Below, in pieces: positions 44,153-55,799 of a stretch of 64,000 nt of DNA. The number at the start of each line of letters is the position of its first letter. The first letter of the stretch is position 1. Source of the DNA: Zasmidium citrigriseum. Taxonomy: Eukaryota; Ascomycota; Dothideomycetes; Mycosphaerellales; Mycosphaerellaceae. A program made the position numbers and the translations under genes. The DNA is taken from positions 124,001-188,000 of the forward strand of contig NHNW01000020.1 of assembly GCA_002786025.1 (NCBI GenBank). The letters run 5' to 3'. The notes under the pieces were generated by a model that did not search any database, was not told where the DNA came from, and saw only the letters and a program-made list of their open reading frames with translations.

Positions 44153-45723
44153 GGGATGATTTCGGTCTGTGAGGCTGTGGTGTGAGGGTTTAGATCGACA
44201 GGTATCCTCGAATTATGTGTCCTCTACTCAGCAATCATCGTCTCAGAGCATGATCTTAAGTTGCTTGTCTGTCCATCTGGTCATCTGTGTTCTGTAGTTG
44301 AGCCCATTGAATCGGGACTTCAACTCATTGACAGTCGGTCGGTCGTGTAGCAGAGCCTGCGGAGTCTGTTGTCTTGACGCATTCAGAGCCTACTGTCTTG
44401 TTATAGGAAGTTTGGGCTTTCTTCCATAGCGACTTGATGGTTCAACTGCAATGCCACTCGCTACATCAGTCAGTCTCGACCTTTGCGCTCACAGGCCAGC
44501 CTTTCTTCTTCTGCGTGGCTTTCTCGCTTGGATCGTGTTTCAAGGCTCGTTCGATGGCACCGCTCCCCACTTTCGATCGGAACAAGATCGCCATTCGGCT
44601 GTCATGAATGCTCGTCCCGACTGTAGACATTCCGATCGTTGCTGCTCGTTCCGATTGTTGACGTTCGTTCCCACTGCTAATGCTCGTTCTCGATGTCAAG
44701 CGAAGGGATGATTCGTTGATTGGCAACAGCAATCATTTAGGATCCGCAGGTCTCTATCGAGTGCGTCGAAGACAGCACAAACGGAAACTCGCTCCGCGGA
44801 GTCAGACACCCTTGTGATGGCATCTGGCGGCTACTCGGCGAATGCCGTGTGACTGTTTGATGGTGCGGTTGAGAGACCATTGTATGGGGCGAGTTTCGGG
44901 CGAGGGTGAGGAATCCGAATGCGGTTCTTCGAAACAGAGCAACATCTCAACAGAATGGTTGCGCTCTGCCTCTTGTAGACTTTTCATGTCTTCTGTCATT
45001 GGCGGCCATTCTTTGCAAGCTTTGTACAAGACTTTGGCGTGGTTGTTTTTCGTCTTGTCGGTCCATGTGGACCATCTCGGCAGGTCGACCTCTGTGCATA
45101 AAGTGAGCTCGTATTCCATAGAATTTTATTGCCTATTCAAGTGCTTCTTACAGCGATAAAGTCCAATCACAACGCCTTCGCTTGGTCTATACCTTCGGTG
45201 CTCCAGGGCGATAACATGCTCCGCCTCAAAGGCATGTTCTGAAGCGAAGTCAAGTCGAGACTTTCGAACTGCAGGCGTGATGAGGCGCGTCGACGACGAC
45301 TATTCTCTTGGCATTGCGTCTCCCGCCTATTGTTTGACTGCTCGTCCGCGTGTGCAAGGAGGGACACGTACTGTCATAAATGTGCAGATAGACAAGCGAG
45401 TTTCGTAGGCGAATGTGGATGAGAGTGGCCTGAGGAATGGCGACGACGGTTTCTGCAGGTACACCACGCAGAAGCCACAGCCTTGCCCGAATGTGGAAGC
45501 TAGCCACGGTGGGTGAGGGAAGGCGCGACGAGCCGCGCGTCATTGTCGGCTCTACCCACGGCAACCCACAGAAGCGATGCGAAGCTCTGCTTGGCAGCGT
45601 CCCGACTTGCGTCGCCTGTTTCTGGCTGTTTAACTTCTCCACCTTGCCCGGGCGAGTGCGACCACCGTCCACCATCACCCAGACGCCCTCAGGCACCTCA
45701 GGCACAAAGGGGTACACGTGATC
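44153..45723. other. Gene-free interval
   Basis: About 1.57 kb between the fusion gene and the hybrid regulator. Short antisense and sense frames only. It includes a degenerate tandem repeat at 44607-44700. Confidence 0.4.
44607..44700 (+). repeat. Degenerate ~18-base tandem repeat
   Basis: About five imperfect units related to gctcgttcccgactgttga follow one another (units begin near 44609, 44627, 44643, 44661, 44681). Divergence between units is high. Confidence 0.4.
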
Positions 45724-48700
45724 ATGAATCCTAATGCTGTCGAGGGGGCCAGCGAGACTCACGGCAACGCGAACAATCCCTTCGTGTGCAATGTTTGCCA
45801 GAAAACATACGGCCGGATCGACCACCTAGCCAGGCACTTTCGAAGCCGTGAGTTTGATGAGCATGAACGCATCCCGATACGAGTGGTGACTGACTGAGCC
45901 ATCTAGACACCAACGAGAAGCCATTCCGGTGTGTTGAGTGTGGGAAGACGTTCGCCAGAGCGTAAGTGATTTTCCTTCTCTCGCCGGCGATTCAGATATC
46001 CTTCTTCGGCCGAGCATCCATCGGAGATGCTCCAATCCTTGCTGTACAGACCGACAAGCCACCACGAAATATTGCACTATCCATGCAAGCCAGCAAACCG
46101 ATGAGCAGGAGAACCTCACTCGCGCGTCCGAGTGATGGCCATTCGCTTCCAGCGCGCACAGGAATTGGCTTTCGGTCTCGCTCCTGAACCGAAAACGCGA
46201 GCCTCCCGTCTTCCAGGTTGATAGCATGGCTGACTCGTATGGCGGCAGGGATCTTTTGAAGCGTCACGCAACTCTGCATACGACTACCGAGCAGAGCGGC
46301 AAGAAGCGTAAGATCAGAGCCTCGCAGGCTTGTACGCAATGTGCCACGATCAAGGTCAAGTGTGACCAAGAGAAGCCTTGTAAACGATGCAAAAGCAAAG
46401 GTCTCGACTGCCGTGTGGATGCTTCATCGAGCTCCGGTATGCTTCGTGCTGATGAACATTCTCCAACTGATGAGCAATGGACTGCGCAACCGGATCTACG
46501 GCCATATGCAGCGGAGCCCTATCGTGCTCCCGGCCACTTGCTCGATACCCCTGGTAACAAGCCTCGTGCAACCGCAGTCCACCCGGCAACAACGCCTGGA
46601 GCCAATCAACCAGTCCCCATGATGGAAGATCCGTCCTTGACAGACTTTTTGAAGGACGTCGTTCATCCGGCGGAGCACGCTCATGCACCGGGTCCGCCAC
46701 GAGCAGATACTACCTGGAACGGCAACTTTGCTCCGCGAGATCTAATGGATTTCAGTCAGGACCTGAGCATGGACTTCAACGATCTTGACGCTGTACTTTC
46801 AGGCGGCTGGGATACCTGGTTGGACCCTTCTCTCGTTCCGCCCATGTACGACAAGCCTACCGACAGGACGGTGTCCGACGTAAGTACGCCGTCTATCGAT
46901 GGCAGCATCAACCTGGGCTCGGCAGCTTACAATCGATCTGCTTGGAAATGGGTACCAAACCACGAGAAAGGCAAACCGAATCGCGATCATTCTCTTGCGT
47001 CTATTCTAGTGGACGGCAAAGCCACCGACGAAATGCAGTCAACAAGAGCTCTGCCTCGCCCTCATCTTCTCGCCCCTCAGGACAGAGATCGAATAGTCGC
47101 TTTACTTCTTTCAGGCTGTGACAAGACGAACTTCCAGAAGGTGGTGACCATGTTCCCGACCACCGAAGTACTGGATCTTCTTCTCAACGACTTTCTCCTG
47201 AACATGGAACACAGTATAGACAGCTGGATACACATACCGACATTGCGAACCAGCGAACTACTTCCCGAACTATTGACATTGATGGTGGCTCAAGGAGCAG
47301 TCTTGAGCCGGACGAGCCACGCGCAGCTATTCGGATACGCTCTTCAGGAGAAGGGTAGGCTGGCGCTGCCAGAGATGTTCGAGCGGGACAACAGCATGAC
47401 CAGAAATCTCCAGGCGCTACAAGCAAATGCCATCTGCCTCGATATTGGAACTTGGAGTGGCAACAAACGCACGATGGAACTGGCTGAATCTGCTGCATTG
47501 CCACTCGTAACGATGATTCGACGCTCTGGAGGCTTCCGCCGCTCTCGTGGAGTCGCACCAGGTCCGTCCCAAGATGACTCAGGAGATATTTTGCGACAGA
47601 AATGGAGGACCTGGGTTGAGGCAGAATCGTACAAAAGACTGGCCTACCACGTCTTTTTGTACACGGTGCAGGTCTCCATCGCTTTCCAGACACCGCCGCT
47701 GCTATCTTACGCTGAGATTACTCTGGAACTGCCGGCCCCTCAAGCTGTCTGGCGAGCTAGGACTGCTGAAGAATGGCGAGATCAGTATTTCGCTCACAGA
47801 ATGGGAGGCTCTCTGCCGACTTTCGTCTCCAGCATGTGCGATCCACAAACTATGGGCTACGTGCGAGGCTCAATCGATCTGGAACTCACATTATACCTGG
47901 TCTTGCTAAGTCACTGGTGTTTGGCCTGGGAGTATACTCAGCTGAGTTCCGCCAACAAGGCGCAAGCAAACGACATCCAGTGGGCTGGCACTCTCCTGGC
48001 CTCTTCCAAATGTCAAGAGCTGCGGAGGCTACTGGATTCCTTCTATGTGGCCATCGAAGACTGGAGAGTCTTTGTGCCAAAGGAGGTGCACATGATGTCA
48101 CAGCTGTTGCGAATGAACCTCTGCGTTGCCCTTGAGGATCTCCAACTAATTGCCGGCAAGGAAGGCGAAGATGAAGCGAAACGAGTCTTTCCTTCCCTGA
48201 AGCAGTGGTACCGCTCGCCGGAATGCCGGCAGGCGCTGTGGCACGCAGGTCAAGTTCTCCGTGCAGCGAGACGACCTGCAGGTCGCAGCCCGAATGCATC
48301 ACAGACCAATCCACCAGATGCTCCTTGGCTTCGAGACTTCAATGCCGTCGCCCTATATCATGCGGGGCTGGCGTTCTGGGTATACGGCTTGCTCTCAAGA
48401 GCAATCTCTTCTGAGCAAGGACCTGAGCAAACAATCACCACGGACGGGCAGCAGGTTCATGCTGCCGTCGACTTCGAAGGCGACCCTATTCGTCTCGACG
48501 GCGACGACGAAGAGCTCACAGCCATCGATCGCCACCGCTTTATCGGGCTCAACAAAGGCAGAGCTGTCATTTCGGCCCTCTCGCCATGGTCAAACGTCAC
48601 CTCAACTCGAATCTCTGGCCCCGGTAGCAGCCCGCCAACGACCATTGGCACAGCCGCTGCCCGTGGACCAGCTACAGAGCCCTTGCACACACGACAAGAG

Positions 48701-48889
48701 ACTGTTCCTCTCGACGATCCGAGACTAGTCATGGAGGTGATGATTCACGCCTTGACGCCTTCGAGTCAACCCCCAGAGTCTAGCAACCGCTCGCAACCTC
48801 AACAACCTTCGGGACCTCAGAGACCCGCCATGGTTGAGAATCTGATTCAGCTCATGCGTGACCTCGGCGAAGCTGCGTCTGCTGTATAG
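45724..48889 (+). CDS. C2H2 + Zn2Cys6 hybrid fungal transcription factor
   Basis: Three exons (45724-45847, 45907-45961, 46249-48889) give 939 residues. Two C2H2 fingers are split by introns: Cys22/Cys25/His38/His42, then linker TNEKPF, then Cys50/Cys53/His66/His70. Only the acceptor ending at 46248 restores FARADLLKRHATLH with correct finger spacing. They are followed at once by a basic stretch and a binuclear cluster CTQCATIKVKC..CKRCKSKGLDC (Cys88-Cys114). The rest contains the fungal transcription-factor middle region (RTSELLPELLTLMVAQGAVL, LAYHVFLYTVQVSIAFQTPP) and a disordered C-terminus. Such double-type regulators are known in Pezizomycotina. The ATG at 45724 is chosen because it opens directly into finger 1. 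It is the last intact gene before the repeat block, 275 bases from its edge. Confidence 0.85.
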
Positions 48890-49199
48890 GAAGAGATGTT
48901 TTCACTACTTGTAGATATGATTGAATGCGGCGTTAGATACCCTAGATAGATCGATGGCTAGTTCTTGTGTTTGATCTTTTACAAGCAGGCTGCGTAGCAT
49001 CGAATCGACAAGGATGAGTCTCCGCGTGTGAGAGGAAGCATTTGCAAAATATTGCTCACTCAAATCTCGACCAGCACCATCATTGACCGACTTCTACAGC
49101 CATCTTTCGAGCCTCGGGACCACTTCGCCAGACGTCTTATCCCACGGACGGTCAGGTGGTCCGTTAGGTGGTCTTCTTAATATAGACTCTCGCTTATAT

Positions 49200-50460
49200 A
49201 ACTAATTAGATAGTCAGGTTTGGTAAGTAAGTAACTTTAAAGACTATATGCTTCCTCTCTCTATTATCTTTAGATAGTCTTTCTAGTACTATTCTTTACT
49301 TTAATATAATACTACTTTATATATAAGGTATCTATAACTTAGCCTTAGTATCTTAGTCCTTCGTATATTCCCCCTACTTATAGAGGACTTAGAAAGTAGC
49401 TTCCTTTTAGACCTCTCCTTTATAGTCTCCTTTCTTATAAGATAAGCTATATAACGTTATTTCTTAGATAGTTTTCTATACTTATAAATCTTTACTAACT
49501 TATCTACCCTCTTATATATTAGGCCTAGGTTTCTATATCTTATCTAGGCTATAATCTTACCCCTTATAAAGAGTTATTTAATAAGGTACTCTCTAAAATA
49601 CTTCTAAGTCTTATATATAAAGTATAATAGCTAGTCCTTATCGTAGATATCTCTTAGGTTTACTATAAGCTTATAGTAGTTAATAAGAATAATATCTAAG
49701 AGGTAGTAGAAGTATAGTAGCTAGTTTCTAAGGTAGGTCTTATATATAGTATTATAGGATCTATTTTAATTAGCTAAATTAATACCCCCTATTACCTTTT
49801 AATAGGTAGAGGTAATACTATTACTCTTAATAAGTCTAGCCTTAATTCCTTAATTATAGATTACTCTATAGATCTTAGTATCTATAACTAAAGTTCTAGG
49901 CTTAATCTTTTCCTTTATAACCTTCTTATAGCTACTAAACTATATTATAAATATTATAACTACTCCCCTATCTTAAAAAGTAACCTATAGTACCCTATTA
50001 TCTATATATTTAAGCTAGGTATCCCCCTATTATATACTATCTTTAATTTTCTAAGCCTCTAACTTCTTCTTAATATCCTTAAGGGATTTAGCTAGTCTAG
50101 TACTATTTTTATTATTTATAGTTCTAGTAGCTATAATACCTATATCTCTTAATAACTTATATAACTTCTTATACCCCTAATAGTTATTAAGAAAGACTAA
50201 GAAAGGCTTATCTATAAATAGGCCTAATCTTAAGAGTAACTTAGGTATAATAGCTTAAGTTAGAGATAAGCTAGCTTTTATCTACTTTAGATCTAGTTCT
50301 TATAGGCTATCCTTTATATATACTAGTAGTTAGAGGATATATCTAGCCTCTCTAATAGCCTAGTACTTAATACCTTCTTTAGCTATCTTAGTCTTAATCC
50401 TTACTATATCTATTATTAAGAAACGAGGGTTAAGTAAATAAATCTAATAGATACTTATAA
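49200..50460 (-). mobile_element. piggyBac-like (DDE_Tnp_1_7) DNA transposase remnant
   Basis: On the minus strand a broken frame reads, in order, text like AIREARYIL, LRLGLFIDKPFLVFL, GYKKLYKLLRDIGIIATRTI, then KDIKKKLEA and DNRVL.VTF.DRGVV, then PRTLVIDTKI and a GGIN element. This is the order of the central and C-terminal regions of piggyBac-type transposases (conserved 'FLDN..' region, 'GT(V)R' region, MGGVD-like region). Stops are all of the TAG/TAA kind expected from RIP. Termini and target duplications were not found; element ends are approximate. Confidence 0.5.
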
Positions 50461-50599
50461 CTAGACTAACGAGGCGTAAAGAAGGAAGAAGCTAAAGACG
50501 AGACAAAAGGAAGTTAGGCTAGCTAGCTAGGTTACGTAACTATAATTACGTATACGTAGTCGTACTAAGATCTACGTAGACCTAATCCTAGGTACTACG

Positions 50600-53500
50600 G
50601 TCCGTAATACTACCCTCCCCCCCTTATATAGCGGAGTTCTCGACGCTATAGATAGTATAGTAAGGCGGATCGTAGCAATAATAGGGTAGGTAGATAGGCG
50701 GAGCTTATCGGGGTAGTAGTAGTAGAAGTCTTTAATAGTATTAGTAGCGTACGTAATATTATCGACGTTCGTCTACTTAGCGTTATTATATCTAAGCTAC
50801 TTAACTTTATACTTAAACTTACTTCTAAAGAATCGTACGTCGATAATTAACTTAATCTTAAACTCTTCGTTACTATTAATCTTAACTAGCGGCGGCGGGG
50901 TATTATCTTAGCTAGGTAATAGGGAACGATATAGTAGTAGCGTAAGTAGGGTAATATAAAAGATATTATAGATCTTTATCGATAGCGGTAGCTTTAATCG
51001 ATAGGCGTATAGTAATACGATCTCTATAATCTTATATAGTCTAGAGTTCCGTAGTTTAAACTTAGCGTAACGGCGGATAGGTATTCCTTTTAAGAATAAG
51101 AAGACCTTATCTCCTACCTTTAAGGTAGAGGCTAGATAGCGGTACTTATTAGCTTAATCTTCTATAACCGATTACGACTAGCGGAGTAAGTCGTACGCTA
51201 CCTATTAAACGTTATAGATATACTAGACAAATCTCTATATAGTAGTATCTATAATAGTAACGCTAGCTACGTCTAAAGTATAAGTAGTTAGCGGTTTAAT
51301 ACCTATATAGGGGTAATAGCTATAGTTAGTATAGAATAGGGACATTTCTATACTATCGAAGCGTTAACTATTAGTAGTAAACTCTATAGCTAGTAACTAT
51401 CGGTTCTAGTTATTACTAGCGTAGTTAATAAAGGCTTAGAGGTATACCTTAATAGCGGTATTAGTTCGTTCGGTTTAACCGTCTATCTTAGAGTAACGAG
51501 CGGTCGAGAGCTATAAATCTAAGCCTATTAATTAGTAGAAGGATTTCTAGAAGGCAGATACAAACTAAGGTCTATAGTCTAAGGTTATCGATTTAGGTAC
51601 TTTATATAGTCTCTAGATATACTTGTAAAAGAGGCGAGCGAGGTACTTAGTATTAGTATAGTCGCTTTCGTAGAGTAAAGGAATTAGATACTTTATCTTC
51701 GTAAGCCTATCTACTACGACGAGGATAGCGTTATATAGGCTATACTCTTTACTATCGATTATTAATAGAAGTCTAGTAACGAAGTTAAGGGTAATATACT
51801 ACTAACGACTCGTTAGTACTAGTAAGAGGCGTAGTAATCTATACTTAGCCTATTAGCCTATAGTAGTACGCGTATAGGTAAAGTAATTAGTAGTATAGCG
51901 GGTAATATCTTCTCGTAGCGTAGGCTAGTAGTATAGTCGAGATACTAGCTTAAAGAGGTAGTTCCTACTAGAGTAACCCGTAGTATAATTAGCGTAGTAT
52001 ATATAGATAGTTTTAGTACGTAGTATATCTATATCTAGTATATATAAGCAATCCCTATAGTATAATAGGTCCCCGTCTCTTACCTTATACTCGAATAGTA
52101 ATATAGTATAAGTAGCGCTACTCTTTACTAGTATAGTACTATTAGCTAGGTACTACTTTATTTCCGCGACGAGCGAGTCGTTAGAGCTAGTAGTAAGGAT
52201 ACTATCGAATAGATCGTAAGAGTTAAGTAATAGCGGACTATTATTAACGGAGGTAGTAGCGATTCGTAGTAAGGGGTTAACGTTATAAGGTTTAAGGACT
52301 ATCTACTACTAAGTAAAGTATCGCGAGTCGTTAGTAGACGAAGGAAGGTTAGTAGAGTAGCGAGTAAGGCTATCTAGTTTAGTACCTTATACGCCTAGGC
52401 GATAAGTAATCTAGAAGTTAAAACGGCTAAGAAACTCGCTCTAGCGAGCCTATTAATAGCTAAGCTACTTTATAGTTATATAGTATTCGAGATTATAGTA
52501 GTCTATAAGGACTTTAATAGTCTAAGAGTACCCTTTAAGTTTAGGGCGCTATTACTTAAAGGCGTTAATAATAGCGAGAAGCTCCTTATTATAGATCTCG
52601 TAGTTATACTCGGCTAGGCTTATCTTTATCGAGAAGTAGGCTACTAGCTTCTAGGTATCGTTCTTATATAGCTATAATAGTATACTAGCTATAATATAGT
52701 TAGAAGCGTTAGTTTCTACTATAATTAGTAAGTTAGAGTTATATATAGCTAGGGTTAGCTCTTCTAAGAACGCCTACTTTATCTAATTAAAAGCTCGCTA
52801 GTAAGAGTTAGTCTAGTAGAAGGGTATACCTTTAGGTTATTTCCTCGTTAAGTTAGTAAGGGGTTTAGCGATACGTAAGTAGTTACGGATAAACCTTCTA
52901 TAGAACCTAGCGAAGCCGAGGAAGGATTATATATCCTTTACGTTCTATAGCGTTAGCTAATTCTTAATAGCGTCTACCTTCTCTAAGTCTATATAGATAC
53001 CTTTAGTCGTAATAATTAGGCCGAGATATTTCGTCTTAGTAACCTCGAATTCTAATTTAGTAATATTGTATTATAGGCCTACTTTATAAAGGGCTTCGAG
53101 TACTAGGCGTATATACTTATTATATTGCTTTAGATCCTCTAAATAGATAAGAATATTATTAAGGTAGGTAGTATAAAAGGAGTTAAGGTACGAGCCGAGA
53201 GCGTTATTAATATAGTTCTAAAAGGACGAAAGGGCGTTAGCTAAACTAAAGGGTATAACGAGGTACTTATAGAGGCTATATCTTATCTTAAAAGCGGTCT
53301 TCTATTTATACTCTTTAGTAATACGGATTCGGTTAAAAGCTCTAATAATATCTAGCTTAGTATATACTTTAGCTTTACTAAGGCGGCTAAGAGTCTCTTA
53401 GAGTAGCGGTATAGGATACTAGTTCTTAACGGTAATATCGTTAAGGTAGTAGTAGTCGATATAAAATCTAAGACTACTACCTAGCTTATCTATAAAGAGG

Positions 53501-54400
53501 ACTAGTAACGAGGTAGACGAGGATAAAGAGCGGATAAATCCCTTCTTAAGATTCTCTCTTAGGTAGTTATAGAGTACTTTAAGCTCTTATTATAATATCG
53601 AGTATAGTAGTCCGTATAATAGTTCCTTTCTAGCTTCGAGTTTAATCTTATAGTTACTAGTATAATACGGCGGTAGCTTAGAAGCGTCGTCTTTAGAAAA
53701 TATATTAAGATACTAGTACTATTTAGCTAGTAGTTAGTCCTTCGGATCGACTTTCCTCTTCGCTCGTATAGCTAGTTTAATATCTCTAAGTAAGGCTAAG
53801 AAGATCCTTATCCCCTTCTATAGGGTTAGTTAATTAAAGGTAGTAGTAGAAATCGTATAGATATTAAGGGCGTTAGCGGCCTTTATAGCGGCTAAGGCGA
53901 TAGGCTTCTTTAGTAGTAGTAGCTAGGGTATTAGTATTACTTCGTTAGTATCTACGTTAGTAATAAATAGGCTTAGAGAGGTCTACGCCTACGTCTACGT
54001 CTAAGGGCTACGTATTAGTAAGTATAATCTCTCGTATACTCTCTAGTAGCTCCTTATTAATCGCTCTAAGTCTAAAAGCTATAGTATTATAGGCTATAGC
54101 TACGGCTCTATTAGTATCTACGTTAATTACGTAGGCTATATTAGTAGTATAATACCTATAGCTCGTATCTAGTAGTAGTACCTATTATATTAGGTCTTAT
54201 AGAAGTCTAAGTCGAAGAGGATAACGTTATCCTTCTAAAGAGTACGTAGTAAGTACTACTTAAGCTAAGGTAATCCGAGTATAACTAGGTAGTAACCTAG
54301 CTTAGTTAAGTAGAAGTAAATATACTCGTAGTAGCCTTAAATATCGAGGGTCGCTCTTACTATATAAGTTATATCGTTAATAACGTTACTATTAAAGGCT
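50600..54400 (-). mobile_element. Ty3/Gypsy retrotransposon remnant, minus strand
   Basis: Read on the minus strand, from high to low coordinates: a protease-region end (VILGLP near 54250), reverse transcriptase (KGFIRSLSS, LRFYIDYYYLNDITVKN near 53450-53550; YLNNILIY at 53166-53143, a mutated FLDDILIY active-site box), then RNase H/connection and integrase (DRRLNRTN near 51480, from a PQTDGQTERTN-type box). A C-run at about 50612-50621 is, on the minus strand, a purine tract that may be the polypurine tract before the 3' LTR. LTR ends were not resolved. gag was not found and may be cut off by the neighbouring element. Confidence 0.7.
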
Positions 54401-55799
54401 TCGAGGCGGCTTTATAAGGATATCTAAGCTAAGAGAGCCTAAGGTAGCGATCTATAGCCTCTCCGCTAGTACTCCGAGGCCGTACTAGTATCTAACTAGA
54501 GGCTTAGCGCCTATACTACTTTTTAGGAGGTTTCTACCTTCTCCTCTTTTACTCCTTAGATAATACTTAATCGGATATTCGTACTACTTACTTATATCGC
54601 TATTTCCTACTCTATACTCTTATAGTATATTATCTTATAACTCTACTAAGGGGAGTAGCTATAGCGAGTACGGTATACTATAGTAGAACTACTAGAACTA
54701 CCTCGATAGCTAAGCTAGTTACTATATTACTCCCTAAACGTAGTTTAAAGACCTTCGTATATATATAGTTTAGAGAAGCTTAAACTCTTATACCTACGAA
54801 GAGCCCTCGAATTAGCTATAGAACGACGCTAATTCGTTATAGCGACGTAGTAGGCGAACTCTCTCTAAACTACTAGAGAATAATACCTTCTCCTTAGACT
54901 ACTTCCTCTACGCCTAATAACGACGTATACGACTAGCTAGGCTATAGTACGCCTCTAAAATAGTAGAGGAACGTATTATAAAGGTAGGATTAGGAGGTAA
55001 GGTTAGAAGCCTAGTCTTAGTAGCTAGGTTAGTAGATCTAATTAGCTAGGAAAAAGAGGTTAGGCGTAATATCTACGTTTCGTAGGGGTTACGTACCTTA
55101 GAATAGGGAATAGAAATAGAGAGCTATAGATCCTAGTATATTAGATCCCCGTAGGTCTAGTACGCTAGAGATTTAAATAAGAGACGTATACGTCTCGAGT
55201 AAAAGGTAGAAATTAGTTTATCTTCTAACCCTTAGTTTAGTCGAGAGCGTTCTATATACTACGATATACCCTTAAGTAGATAGCTACTCGATTACGTTAT
55301 AATAGCTTTATAACCTTTCTATACTAGCTTCCTCTATACGTAGAGTACTAGCTCGTTTTTATAGTTCTAATTTCTCCTAATAGTCGTAGTCTATAGAATC
55401 CTAACAATATAGCGCTATAAGCTTAAACTACTATTACTAGCCCTTTAATAGCTACTTATACGCGAGCCTTAGCTAGGGCGTAGTATCCTTCGAACGATAG
55501 TTAGACTTAGATTAGCGATAAAGAAGGCTTTACTAAGCCTAATCCTAAAGGGGATACGAACGCGGATAATAATAATAACGCGCTAGGCGCTTCGAATAAA
55601 AACTATAATAACGACGACGGCGAAACGCCTAACTAAGAGCTCGATCGCCTTTAGTAAGAGTACGCTACTCTATAGCGAGATATAGAAGCTAGTACCTTAT
55701 AAGTAGGTATCGCGAAACTTAAGCGCGCTATAGGGTAACCCCCTATAAACCTAACTCTAGACCTAGATAGGTTAGATAATAGAGACGACGACAATAATA

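Noticed and set aside
46226..46248. ATG at 46226 as start of the Zn2Cys6 protein
   Set aside because: Joining from 45961 to 46249 rebuilds a perfect second C2H2 finger, so this ATG lies in an intron.
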